From Nitrospira sp. MA-1 (GTDB lineage: Bacteria > Nitrospirota > Nitrospiria > Nitrospirales > UBA8639): DNA of 64,000 bases. The translations under genes were made by a program, and so were the position numbers. Location of the stretch: assembly GCA_032139905.1 (NCBI GenBank), contig JAQJDB010000006.1, forward strand, positions 496,001 through 560,000, given 5' to 3'. Every line of letters starts with the position of its first letter. The stretch's first letter is position 1. The notes beneath the pieces are model-generated. The model did no database searches, was not told where the DNA came from, and saw only the letters and a program-made list of their open reading frames with translations. Below are positions 25,486 through 34,285 of this stretch, one piece after another.

Positions 25486-27431
25486 TCTTCCTTCTTTCGG
25501 GGGCGGAGGATATTCAAAATCACGCCGAGCCCCATGATGACACCGCCTCCCCATACCCACAGAACGAGTGGATTGAGCACGCCACGGGCGACGGCCACCC
25601 CGTCTTCGGACACCTCAGGCATGGTCAGAAAGACGTGCCCCATTTTCGTCGCATAAATGGCCGATTCCGTGGTAGGCGTTTGAGTGGCCGAATAGATTCG
25701 CTTTTGGGGCCGGAGCTCCGTAATCAAATCCTCTCCCTTAAAGACTTGAAAGACGCCTTCCTGAGCATTCCAATTCCCGCCGGCCACTTCGTGAATTTTC
25801 GCCAGTTTCATCCGATAGTCCCCGATCGCGAATTCGTCTCCCACGCGCATCGAGACGACTTTTTCCGTTTGATACACGGTGGAGGCAATGATGCCGACGA
25901 CTAGGACGAGGACCCCGATATGGGTGAGCATGCTGGCATATCGTCGTTGGTTGGCGGTAAAGGCCGCTAGACCGCCCTGGAAGATATTACTCCCGTTCCG
26001 CTGCGCATACAGTTGCGAAATTTTTCCAAAGTCCAGGACGATTGCCATGCCGGCGAAGGTCACCACATATCCCCCTGCCAGGGCATAGAGGTTATGAATG
26101 CCGGTCACAAATAACAGGACGACAATGACCGCTCCTGCGAGAAGGGGTGTGGAGAAACTTTTTTTCAGGCTGGCCACCGACGCTTTGCGCCAGGGGATAT
26201 AGGGACCGATTCCCATGAGAAATAACAATCCCAGTGCAATGGGCATAAACACCGCATTGTAATAGGGGGGACCCACGGTCACCTTGGCGTCCTGCAGTGT
26301 TTCGAGGATTAATGGATAGAGGGTGCCCAGAAAGACCGTGGCGGCAGCCACCAGAAAGAATAGATTATTGAAGAGGAAGATCGATTCACGGGAAACCAAC
26401 GAATCCATCTCGACTTGTGATTTCAATTTATTGGATCTCAGGATTAATGCGCCGAAGGCGATCCCGATGACGGTGCCGACGAAGATGAGAATATACAGAC
26501 CGCGCTCAGGATCCGTGGCAAAGGAATGGACCGAAGTGAGCACGCCGCTCCGCACAAGAAAGGTCCCGATCAGAGACAAAGAAAAGGTGACGATGATGAG
26601 GAAGAGATTCCAGACTTTGAACATCTTCCGCTTTTCCTGCACCAGAACGGAATGCAGGTAGGCGGTACCCACCAGCCAGGGCATAAACGACGCGTTTTCG
26701 ACCGGATCCCAGCCCCAATAGCCGCCCCAACCCAGTTCGTAATAGGCCCAATAGCCGCCGAGCAGGATGCCGGTTGTCAGGCACATCCAGGCAAACATGC
26801 TCCATCGCTGTGTTACCTTGATCCATTCTTCTCCTAACCGTCCGGAAAATAATGCGGCCATGGCAAAGGAAAAGGGAATGGAAAATCCCACATAGCCCAT
26901 GTAGAGCATGGGTGGGTGCATGACCATCGCGGGGTCTTGCAGTAACGGATTCAGGTCTTTGCCATCGAGAGGAACAGGTAGAAGCCGTTCAAAAGGACTG
27001 GAGAGAAAAACAATTAAACATAAAAAACCGAAGATGATGGCCGATTCCACGGCAATCAAATACGGCATAATGGTGGGCTGAGTGCGCCAATGCAGCCAGA
27101 CGGCCAAGGTGCTGAAGACGGAAAGTATGAAGACCCAGAGCAGGAGCGAGCCTTCATGTCCGCCCCACACCGCCGCGACCGTATAGAAAAACGGGAGTTT
27201 CGAATTTGAATTGTTGGCGACATAGAGAACCGAGAAGTCCCGGATGATAAAAGCATAGACCAATGAGAGCATACCCACACCCAGCAAGACAAAGATGAGG
27301 GTGATAGCCATGCGCCCGGAACGGGCCCAATCGGGATTGCGTGTTTTGAGGGCCAGCGCGGCGCTGGCCATGCCAAAGACTGATAGCACCAGGGCAACAA
27401 TGGTCGAAAAATGTCCAATTTCAATAATCAT
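25482..27431 (-). CDS. ccmF: Cytochrome c heme lyase subunit CcmF
   Basis: CcmF is a polytopic membrane protein (649 residues, about 14-15 membrane segments) that, with CcmH and CcmI, ligates heme from CcmE to apocytochrome c. The WWD-type heme-handling motif is plain (GWGGYWGWDPVENASFMPWL, around residue 236). Histidine-containing loops expected of the family are also present, such as GGHEGSLLLWVF near residue 91 and LVQEKRKMFKVWN near 265. The gene lies between ccmE (18-bp gap) and ccmG (four-base overlap). The length is in the normal range. Confidence 0.96.
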   Translation of the reverse strand: MIIEIGHFSTIVALVLSVFGMASAALALKTRNPDWARSGRMAITLIFVLLGVGMLSLVYAFIIRDFSVLYVANNSNSKLPFFYTVAAVWGGHEGSLLLWVFILSVFSTLAVWLHWRTQPTIMPYLIAVESAIIFGFLCLIVFLSSPFERLLPVPLDGKDLNPLLQDPAMVMHPPMLYMGYVGFSIPFSFAMAALFSGRLGEEWIKVTQRWSMFAWMCLTTGILLGGYWAYYELGWGGYWGWDPVENASFMPWLVGTAYLHSVLVQEKRKMFKVWNLFLIIVTFSLSLIGTFLVRSGVLTSVHSFATDPERGLYILIFVGTVIGIAFGALILRSNKLKSQVEMDSLVSRESIFLFNNLFFLVAAATVFLGTLYPLILETLQDAKVTVGPPYYNAVFMPIALGLLFLMGIGPYIPWRKASVASLKKSFSTPLLAGAVIVVLLFVTGIHNLYALAGGYVVTFAGMAIVLDFGKISQLYAQRNGSNIFQGGLAAFTANQRRYASMLTHIGVLVLVVGIIASTVYQTEKVVSMRVGDEFAIGDYRMKLAKIHEVAGGNWNAQEGVFQVFKGEDLITELRPQKRIYSATQTPTTESAIYATKMGHVFLTMPEVSEDGVAVARGVLNPLVLWVWGGGVIMGLGVILNILRPRKKEE

Positions 27432-27449
27432 AGAGAATGGCGAACAGGG

Positions 27450-27905
27450 TTAGGGAGAGAGGGTTTTCATGAAATCTTTTTTGGGAAGTTCCACACCTGC
27501 TTGTTTGAGTTCCATGGGCATGTAGTCCTCGGAATGCTTGGCCATGATCATCGTGGAATGAAACGTCCGGCCGTCCCGCCATTGGCCTTCCACCACCGCC
27601 CCTTGTCCCTCCTTAAACAAATCCGGGGGAATACCCTGAAATGCCACAGGAATAGTCGAGGCACCATCTGTGAGCTCAAAGGTCAGCCCTACCGGCTCGG
27701 GTTGGGTTTTGAGACTGCCTTTGACCACCATGCCACCCACACGAACTTTTTTGCTGTAGGCTTCGGCGGTAAAGGCTTTTACCTCAGAGGGAGTCACGAA
27801 GTACACAATATTTTCCCCGAAATTCCCAAACGCGAGATAGCCGAGCGAACCGGCAACCAGGAGTATGCTGACAATAATGGCGATTTTTTTATTCTTTGTA
27901 CCCAA
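27450..27905 (-). CDS. ccmE: Heme chaperone CcmE
   Basis: CcmE is the periplasmic heme chaperone of System I; it binds heme covalently through a histidine and carries it from CcmC to CcmF. The 151-residue protein has an N-terminal membrane anchor (8-27) and an OB-fold core (about 40-120). The heme-binding segment is MAKHSEDYMP, with His124 and Tyr128 in the HxxxY arrangement. Its start lies 17 bp inside the end of the preceding CcmE-like/CcmD fusion gene. It is the functional CcmE of the cluster because it alone keeps the histidine motif. Confidence 0.95.
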   Translation of the reverse strand: MGTKNKKIAIIVSILLVAGSLGYLAFGNFGENIVYFVTPSEVKAFTAEAYSKKVRVGGMVVKGSLKTQPEPVGLTFELTDGASTIPVAFQGIPPDLFKEGQGAVVEGQWRDGRTFHSTMIMAKHSEDYMPMELKQAGVELPKKDFMKTLSP

Positions 27906-28401
27906 GGGAGTCTGCCTCTGGTTCGTAAAGTTTGGATTCTTTGATCTCTTTAAATAAAACCATGACTCTTTGGCTCATGGCAAATACCATCCACCCCAAG
28001 GCCAGGACGGAAATCAGGTAGGCGGCGGCAACAAATCCAAAATTATTAATCAACGCGGTGTCCTGCGCACGAAAAATCTGTGCCTGGCTGTCCCAGCGCC
28101 CGATGAGAACCAGGGTTTTCAATTCGCGAATGTTTTCCAGGGGAGGACCTTGGTATTCCACTGCAAGACTGGTATCCCCATCCACAAATTCAAATGTGGC
28201 CTGCCCATGTTCTACGTCACCCTGCAAGGTACCACTTTTGACCATCCCTTGTATCCTGACCGGTTGGGTAACCGGAGGACTGCTCAAAAGCGTTCCCATG
28301 GACAATGTGGATAAGTGTTGCTGGTAATGCTGATAGGTCAGGATGGCGAGTAGGAGGGTTGCCCCCAGAATTAACGCCCAGCGTGTGTATAACCCGGTCA
28401 T
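27889..28401 (-). CDS. CcmE-like OB-domain protein fused to a CcmD-like segment
   Basis: This 170-residue protein occupies the ccmD position between ccmC and ccmE. The N-terminal part has a membrane anchor (about 8-24) and then an OB-like region resembling CcmE (VRIQGMVKSGTLQGD, ATFEFVDGDTSLAVEYQG, VLIGRWDSQAQIFRA), but without the heme-binding HxxxY. The C-terminal ~45 residues (FGFVAAAYLISVLALGWMVF, followed by a basic/acidic tail ending in KEIKESK) look like the small membrane protein CcmD. CcmD normally stands alone and promotes release of heme-loaded CcmE from CcmC. The start overlaps the ccmC stop by four bases. I read it as a fusion of a degenerate CcmE domain with CcmD; the role of the OB part is unknown. 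Confidence 0.7.
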   Translation of the reverse strand: MTGLYTRWALILGATLLLAILTYQHYQQHLSTLSMGTLLSSPPVTQPVRIQGMVKSGTLQGDVEHGQATFEFVDGDTSLAVEYQGPPLENIRELKTLVLIGRWDSQAQIFRAQDTALINNFGFVAAAYLISVLALGWMVFAMSQRVMVLFKEIKESKLYEPEADSLGYKE

Positions 28402-29123
28402 GGAGTCGTCTGAGAAAAATGGGTCTGACTGAGAAAGCGACCTTTTTTGGCATGCAATAAGTCAGTCAAGTACAAAATTTGAGTGCGGACCATTACCATA
28501 TAGGCAAACAATAACCAACAGCCAATGCTCATTAACGTCAGGGGGACCAGAATGTCTTCTGAAATGCTGACTCCTCTGGTGGAGAACGACATGGGTTGGT
28601 GGAGTGTTCTCCACCATTCCACCGAAAATTTTATGATGGGCAGATCGATGCCTCCGACAATAGCCAGAATTGCGGCATAGCGGCCGCCCTGAACCCGGTC
28701 ATCCACGAGGCGCCGAAGCATGATGTACCCCCCTAAAATCAGGAGAAGCACCGTAAACGAGACGAGGCGTGGGTCCCAGGTCCACCATGTGTTCCATGTG
28801 GGCTTGGCCCAGATCGAACCGGTGACGAGGGCCAGTGAGGTGAAGAGGGCACAAATGCTCGCCGAGGCCTGGCACATATTATCCACAAGCGGATCCCGTT
28901 TCCACAAATACCAGATGCTCCCGAAAAATAATACGGAATAGGCCAGCGTGCTTGTGTGAGCCAGGGGCACATGGACATACATGATCCGGACCAGTTCCCC
29001 TTGATAATAATCAGGCGGTGAGGCGAGCAGGCCGATATACAAGCCTAAAAAAATGCAGAGAGCAGCCCCTCCGCCAAACCACCCTTTATAGCGTTGAATC
29101 TGACGAATTATGCGATTGATCAT
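28398..29123 (-). CDS. ccmC: Heme exporter/handling protein CcmC
   Basis: CcmC is a six-helix membrane protein that loads heme onto CcmE. The 241-residue product carries the WWD-type signature (PTWNTWWTWDPRLVSFTVLL, around residues 112-131) and the flanking histidines expected for heme ligation (MYVHVPLAHTSTLAYS near 48 and a second one in WWRTLHQPMSFS near 172). It overlaps the downstream fusion gene by four bases. The gap to ccmB upstream is 74 bp. Confidence 0.95.
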   Translation of the reverse strand: MINRIIRQIQRYKGWFGGGAALCIFLGLYIGLLASPPDYYQGELVRIMYVHVPLAHTSTLAYSVLFFGSIWYLWKRDPLVDNMCQASASICALFTSLALVTGSIWAKPTWNTWWTWDPRLVSFTVLLLILGGYIMLRRLVDDRVQGGRYAAILAIVGGIDLPIIKFSVEWWRTLHQPMSFSTRGVSISEDILVPLTLMSIGCWLLFAYMVMVRTQILYLTDLLHAKKGRFLSQTHFSQTTP

Positions 29124-29197
29124 GTGCTGTATTGTAAAGAGAGATTCCTCAGGGGGAAAGGTCCGTAGGAACTAGACTTTTAAGCCGTTTTCAACAT

Positions 29198-29875
29198 TTA
29201 CGAGTCGAGGATGAATTCAAATAGCCAGAATGAGACGACGGTGAAAATAATGTCAAAGATGATCAGAAGTTGGATCCATTGCGAGTAAAAGGAGAATGGA
29301 TCTCCACTTAATGCCCCTCGCGTGGCTTCCACGGCCGCGATCATGACCGGAACTGCCAGGGGAAGGAGCAGGACGGGGAGCATGACTTCCCGGGCTCGAA
29401 TCTGAACGGTTAAGGCTGAAAAGAGTGTTCCGACGGCGGATAACCCCAAGGTGGCCAGGAAAAATATTATCAAAAGGGTTCCTACGGCTTCAATGACATC
29501 CAGATTAAAGAATAAGACGAACAAGGGAAATAAGAGGATTTCGACTGAGAGCATGAAGAGGAAATTGGCCGCGACTTTTCCGAGATAAATGGCGCCCTTG
29601 GGAGCGGGGCACATTTGCAGGGACTCCAGACAATCGTTTTGCAATTCCGAGGTGAAGGATTTCCCTAAGCCGATAATGCCCGTAAAGGTAAAGGCAACCC
29701 AGATGATTCCCGCAATCAGTTGGCGTGCCGCATCCTGGTCCATGGAAAAGCTGAAGCTAAACACCAGAATGACAATGAGGGCAAAGAATAGCATCGACGA
29801 CATGGTTTCCCGTGTCCGCCATTCACTGATCAGGTCCTTCCAGACGACCCAGCGAATTGTGTTAAAAAATGGCAT
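29198..29875 (-). CDS. ccmB: Heme ABC exporter permease CcmB
   Basis: CcmB is the membrane subunit that, with the ATPase CcmA, releases heme-loaded CcmE from CcmC. I choose the start at 29875 (MPFFNTIRWVVWKDLISEWRTRE), which gives the usual 225 residues; the longer open frame to 29968 lies inside ccmA. The amphipathic N-terminus with the KDLxxEWRTRE motif, followed by about six membrane segments, is characteristic. The gene start overlaps the end of ccmA by 14 bp. Confidence 0.93.
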   Translation of the reverse strand: MPFFNTIRWVVWKDLISEWRTRETMSSMLFFALIVILVFSFSFSMDQDAARQLIAGIIWVAFTFTGIIGLGKSFTSELQNDCLESLQMCPAPKGAIYLGKVAANFLFMLSVEILLFPLFVLFFNLDVIEAVGTLLIIFFLATLGLSAVGTLFSALTVQIRAREVMLPVLLLPLAVPVMIAAVEATRGALSGDPFSFYSQWIQLLIIFDIIFTVVSFWLFEFILDS

Positions 29876-30536
29876 CGGTGGTGAGTTGCTCAGGGGAGAG
29901 AAGTTGAAGGTGTCCGCCTTTGAGAATCCCGCCACGTGTAGCGATTTGGGTGGCCTTGTCACGGTCATGCGTGGTCATGAACACGGTGCCGGCACGGTCC
30001 AGCGTTTCCTGGATGAGCTGGTTGGTGATCGCCACCCCGTCATGATCCAGGGCGTTGTAGGGCTCATCGAGTAGCAGCAGTTGTGGCTGAGCCAGAATGG
30101 TTTTGGCGAAATCCAATCGTTTTTTCATCCCGGCCGAATATTGACGTATTTTGAGGTCCGCAAAGGCCCCGATTCCTGTTCGATCCAGTGCCCGTTTGAT
30201 CTGAGGCGGGGAAGGGGCTTGACCACGCATGCCCAGGGCAAATTGCAGATTTTCGGTGGCACTAAGTTCATCATATAAATGGGACCCATGGGCGATGAGC
30301 ATGATGATTTCTCGAACGGTATCCTTCTGTGCCACGCCATCCTGGCCAAAAATGGTAAACTGACCATGAGACGGCGCTTGGAGGGTAGCTAAAATACGGA
30401 GTAACGTCGTTTTCCCTGCCCCGTTGGGGCCAAATAAGGCAAAGCACTCTCCCGGATGAATGTCAAAAGACAGATCCTCAAAAATACGATAGAAACCGTA
30501 AGCTTTGGAGAGGTTGCTGACCTGGATGGCGATCAT
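29862..30536 (-). CDS. ccmA: Heme ABC exporter ATP-binding protein CcmA
   Basis: This is the first gene of the minus-strand cytochrome c maturation operon. The 224-residue ATPase shows Walker A GPNGAGKTT (about 34-42), the ABC signature YSAGMKKRLDFAK (about 133-145, with SAGM in place of SGGQ as usual in CcmA), and Walker B LLLLDEPYNALD. It would hydrolyse ATP to free holo-CcmE. The next gene overlaps its end. The region upstream is shared with the divergent tlpA-ccdA pair. Confidence 0.94.
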   Translation of the reverse strand: MIAIQVSNLSKAYGFYRIFEDLSFDIHPGECFALFGPNGAGKTTLLRILATLQAPSHGQFTIFGQDGVAQKDTVREIIMLIAHGSHLYDELSATENLQFALGMRGQAPSPPQIKRALDRTGIGAFADLKIRQYSAGMKKRLDFAKTILAQPQLLLLDEPYNALDHDGVAITNQLIQETLDRAGTVFMTTHDRDKATQIATRGGILKGGHLQLLSPEQLTTDAIF

Positions 30537-30961
30537 GTCATGGTATGAGACTTGGAAAAGTTAGCCTTGCAGTCTACGAAATGTATTGGAGGTTGTCTAG
30601 GAATGTAACAAGATGTTGGAAACAGTCGCTAGCGATGGGCTTTCATTATTCATAGATTTCCAGGTCTCGCAGGTTATAGGGTTTCGTTGCGGGATGCGGC
30701 CTTGTCGGGTAAATTGAAAGACATCTTTGGCAATCCGATTTTCGTCGAGACCCTGTCATATTTCAGGGCCTCCTCAAAAATAGGTAATTGGCAGACAACA
30801 AATACCATAAAACTCAAATAATCCTGGTGGGTTGCCTTATATAGAGTGAGCATCGCGTTGACGATGAAATTTATCGGGTCTTATGATGACGGTTGGTTGA
30901 AGGAGATTTCCGGTATCGTGAATCGGGGATTGCTTGAATTTTTCTGTGGGGAGGCAGTGAG
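30537..30961. other. Divergent intergenic region between ccmA and tlpA
   Basis: About 425 bp with no gene that I can see. It must hold the promoters of both the ccm operon (minus strand) and the tlpA-ccdA pair (plus strand). I could not single out a convincing -35/-10 pair. Confidence 0.5.
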
Positions 30962-31582
30962 TTGAAATCAATCCTTGGGTTGAGGGCCACCTACCATTAT
31001 CTCTCGAAATCCTGGCCTTTTTTGGGGGGGATAGGAATCTTTTGCGCTCTTCTAGGCTGCGATTCCGGCTATTCTGAAAGTACCTATACCGATGCCCCAT
31101 CTACCCATACTGTAGCTTCCCGTCCTTCAAAGGGATCCCCCGCGCCGGATTTCCGTCTGATGGATATGCATGGAAAGGCTGTCTCGCTTTCCGATTTTCA
31201 GGGAAAAGTGGTGTTGCTGAATTTTTGGGCGACCTGGTGTGGACCATGCCGGGTTGAAATGCCCGCCATGGAAGCCTTGTACCGCAGTATGCAATCAAAA
31301 GGGTTGGAAATTGTCGCGGTCTCCGTTGACCAACAGGGCACAGCCGTGACAAGGCCTTTTCAGGAAGCGATGGGGTTGAGTTTTCCTATTTTGCATGATC
31401 AGGATTATGAGGTGGGGCTGACCTATGGCGCACGTACGCTCCCCATGACCTTTGCGATCGATCGTCAAGGCATTATCCGGCAGGTGGTCTTCGGATCCCG
31501 GGATTGGAACAGCCCTGAAGCTCGCAGGGGAATTGCCGAGGTCCTTCAAGAGCCGGTTCCAGAGTCTTCCCAACGGATGTAA
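30962..31582 (+). CDS. tlpA: TlpA/ResA-type thiol:disulfide oxidoreductase lipoprotein
   Basis: This is a 206-residue periplasmic thioredoxin-fold protein. It starts at TTG 30962 after GGGGAGG; no in-frame ATG precedes the signal sequence. The lipobox LLGC places the lipidated cysteine at residue 33. The active site is WATWCGPCR with Cys93 and Cys96, and RTLPMTFAID holds the cis-proline. It is followed after seven bases by ccdA, which would supply its electrons from the cytoplasm. Placed divergently from the ccm operon, it most likely keeps cytochrome c heme-binding cysteines reduced. A general periplasmic thiol role is the alternative. Confidence 0.88.
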   Translation: MKSILGLRATYHYLSKSWPFLGGIGIFCALLGCDSGYSESTYTDAPSTHTVASRPSKGSPAPDFRLMDMHGKAVSLSDFQGKVVLLNFWATWCGPCRVEMPAMEALYRSMQSKGLEIVAVSVDQQGTAVTRPFQEAMGLSFPILHDQDYEVGLTYGARTLPMTFAIDRQGIIRQVVFGSRDWNSPEARRGIAEVLQEPVPESSQRM

Positions 31583-31589
31583 TACAGTT

Positions 31590-32339
31590 ATGATCGATTC
31601 GATTAGCCAGGTGTCTTTGCTTGCCGCATTTAGTGCCGGACTTTTGTCTTTTGTTTCTCCGTGCGTCCTTCCGCTCGTTCCTTCTTATCTCTCCTATATC
31701 ACCGGGCTCTCAGTGGAAAATCTCGCGAAAGTTGAGGAGCGAGAGCGTTTTAAGTCTGCGATTATTCTCAATGCCCTGTTGTTTATTGCCGGGTTTTCTA
31801 CGGTCTTCATCGCGTTTGGGGCATCGGCCAGCCTGATGGGGCAATGGTTGTATGACTATCAAGATGTGATCCGGAAAGTCGGGGGTGTCCTGATTATTAT
31901 TTTCGGACTATATTTGCTTGGAATTTTGAAATTAAACTTTTTTATGACCGAACGACGTTTGATGCATTTTGAGACGCGTCCTGTCGGCTACCTGGGTTCA
32001 TTTCTCATCGGTACGGCGTTTGCCGCCGGCTGGACGCCTTGCGTCGGACCGGTGTTGGGGGCCATTCTGGCCTATGCCAGTACGACGGAATCGATGTCCA
32101 GCGGGGTGATGCTCCTGTCGGCCTATTCGTTGGGTTTGGGTCTCCCGTTTTTTCTGACGGCATTTGGGATGGATACGTTTTTGAGCTACTTCAAGAACTT
32201 TCGGTCCTATTTAGGCGGGGTATCGTTTGTTAGCGGCGGGCTGTTGGTCGCGGTGGGCGTCATGATTTATGCGGATTCTTTGACCCTCATCACCAGCTTT
32301 CTTGAACGCAACGGTATTGGATGGTACATCGGCCAATAA
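31590..32339 (+). CDS. ccdA: Thiol-disulfide transporter CcdA
   Basis: CcdA is a six-segment membrane protein that carries reducing equivalents from cytoplasmic thioredoxin to periplasmic thioredoxin-like proteins. I start it at ATG 31590 (MIDSISQVSLLAAFSAGLLS), seven bases after the tlpA stop; the open frame runs back to 31452 only within tlpA. The two redox cysteines are in the expected places: Cys25 in FVSPCVLPLVPSYLS and Cys151 in AAGWTPCVGPVLG. At 249 residues it is normal for the family. It pairs functionally with TlpA and the nearby Ccm proteins. Confidence 0.94.
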   Translation: MIDSISQVSLLAAFSAGLLSFVSPCVLPLVPSYLSYITGLSVENLAKVEERERFKSAIILNALLFIAGFSTVFIAFGASASLMGQWLYDYQDVIRKVGGVLIIIFGLYLLGILKLNFFMTERRLMHFETRPVGYLGSFLIGTAFAAGWTPCVGPVLGAILAYASTTESMSSGVMLLSAYSLGLGLPFFLTAFGMDTFLSYFKNFRSYLGGVSFVSGGLLVAVGVMIYADSLTLITSFLERNGIGWYIGQ

Positions 32340-32798
32340 ACCGGCTTGTACGACCTGGCCTATCCACCTCTTTTTTCTTTCCTTGTCTTTCCACTCGCTT
32401 GTATAGTTTCTGCAATGATGGTGGGCTTAAGAGATGTAGGGGTATATTGGAGCAACCAATATTCATGGAGGAGCGACGGTCTTCTCTTGGTTATGGAGTG
32501 GTAGGGGCCACGGGAAAAACTGGACAGAGGATTCATGAACGGCTCTTATTTCTTTGAGCCACCGGCTCTCATTCATATGTACTAATGGTCCTCAATTCAC
32601 TTCTATTCCTTACCGATCTATTTCTTGACGCACCTTTCTTCTCAGTGTAGGGTCCCACCACATTTTTTGAGACTCTATATTATGGAATCGTTGGCTTGTC
32701 AGCATTGATGTGTCCCTGCAACCTTCAAGTCATGTAAAAAGGGTCAACATGAAAAGAAAAGGCAGCGGGCTATCTCAATTTCAACGGGAGCGTTCTCA
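32340..32798. other. Intergenic region before galE
   Basis: About 460 bp in which I see no gene, hairpin terminator or recognisable repeat. A pyrimidine-rich stretch follows ccdA. GGGAG at 32786-32790 is the likely ribosome-binding site of galE. Confidence 0.4.
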
Positions 32799-33818
32799 TT
32801 GATTCTCGTAACAGGCGGTGCCGGCTATATCGGGTCACATACTTGCGTTGAACTCATCCGTGCCGGCTGTGATGTGACGGTCTTTGACAACTTCTCCAAT
32901 AGCCACGCTGAGTCCCTGGCACGGGTGCAGCGTATTACGGGGAAGTCCCTTCGCCTGATACGCGGTGATTGCCGTGATCGAGCTGCGGTGGTGACGGCTC
33001 TGCGCGAGAGCAGGGCGACCGCAGTTATTCACTTTGCTGGCCTCAAGGCGGTGGGAGAATCAGTCCAACAACCCTTGGCCTACTATGACAATAATGTGGT
33101 CGGATCCCTTCGCCTGTTGGAAGCCATGGGCGAGTGCGGCGTAAAACAACTGGTCTTCAGCTCTTCTGCCACGGTGTATGGCGATCCCCAGCGTCTTCCG
33201 CTCACGGAGGACCACCCGCTATCTGCGACCAACCCTTATGGTCGAACGAAACTGATGGTGGAGGAGATCTTGCGTGACGTACATCGTAGCGATTCCTCCT
33301 GGCGGATCGGCATCCTGCGGTATTTTAATCCGGTTGGGGCACATGACAGTGGTCTGATCGGGGAAGATCCCCAGGGTATGCCGAATAATCTCCTGCCCTT
33401 CGTTGCGCAGGTTGCAGTGGGACGGCGGGAATACTTGAACGTGTGGGGTGACGATTATGCGACTCCTGATGGGACCGGAGTGCGGGATTATATCCATGTG
33501 GTTGATTTAGCATTGGGGCACCTCAAAGCGCTGGAAGCGCTGGCTCGATTGGATGTCCCGAAAGAGTGCTTAACGGTTAATCTTGGTACGGGCAACGGGT
33601 ACAGCGTATTGGAGATTGTGCGGGAATTTGAAGCCGCGAGTGGCAAGCCGATTCCCTACAAGGTTGCCCCACGTCGTTCCGGTGACATTGCCTCTTGCTA
33701 TGCTGATCCGAATCAAGCTTTCACCCTTCTGGGTTGGCGTGCGGAACGCGGGCTCAGTGAGATGTGCGCGGATGCCTGGCGATGGCAACGTGACAACCCC
33801 CAGGGATACGCAGGCTGA
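32799..33818 (+). CDS. galE: UDP-glucose 4-epimerase
   Basis: This short-chain dehydrogenase/reductase interconverts UDP-glucose and UDP-galactose for polysaccharide and lipopolysaccharide synthesis. The NAD-binding Rossmann motif is at the very N-terminus (ILVTGGAGYIGSHT). The catalytic SSSATVYG (121-128) and Tyr147-x3-Lys151 in NPYGRTKLMVEE are intact, and the substrate-binding NLLPFVAQVA and GTGNGYSVLE segments are present. The start is TTG 32799, directly before the Rossmann strand, with no ATG nearby. At 339 residues it is full length. It stands alone between two spacers. Confidence 0.95.
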   Translation: MILVTGGAGYIGSHTCVELIRAGCDVTVFDNFSNSHAESLARVQRITGKSLRLIRGDCRDRAAVVTALRESRATAVIHFAGLKAVGESVQQPLAYYDNNVVGSLRLLEAMGECGVKQLVFSSSATVYGDPQRLPLTEDHPLSATNPYGRTKLMVEEILRDVHRSDSSWRIGILRYFNPVGAHDSGLIGEDPQGMPNNLLPFVAQVAVGRREYLNVWGDDYATPDGTGVRDYIHVVDLALGHLKALEALARLDVPKECLTVNLGTGNGYSVLEIVREFEAASGKPIPYKVAPRRSGDIASCYADPNQAFTLLGWRAERGLSEMCADAWRWQRDNPQGYAG

Positions 33819-34285
33819 CTTTTTTTCCTTGGATATCCGGGCACCTCTGTGGGGGGAGCCGTTGACGGCCTGGTGCCAGGGAATTCCGGTGGATGGTTGC
33901 TTCATTGCCGTGAAACACTCTCTCGGTGCGATCATGTGGTCGGAATCCTCGCGTGGTCATTTAGGGCCTCACTGAAGGCGGCAGTCCCACCATGGTTCCT
34001 CAACTTAACCACATTCCACGTTCAATCTAAAAAAAACGGGTCCGTGAATTTCGCGGTAGTTCTCGCGGGGTTCGTCTTTCTGAGAAAGCATCCCGAAAGT
34101 GGTCAGGAGCCTGCTCATGGAACGTTTTTGAAAGGTGATGGTCTTCGGTCAATCGATTGTAAGGATTAGGCCACCCAGGGCAGGTACCTTTGGATGGCAA
34201 ATTGGTGTTGGTCAGAGAATGTGGCCAACGGAGTCAATTGGCCTCTATAAGATTACGCGAAAACAAGGTTCAGGAAGGTCGTGGG
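33819..34285. other. Convergent intergenic region between galE and bamD
   Basis: About 470 bp, with no supported gene on either strand and no clear intrinsic terminator, although two genes converge here. Confidence 0.4.
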
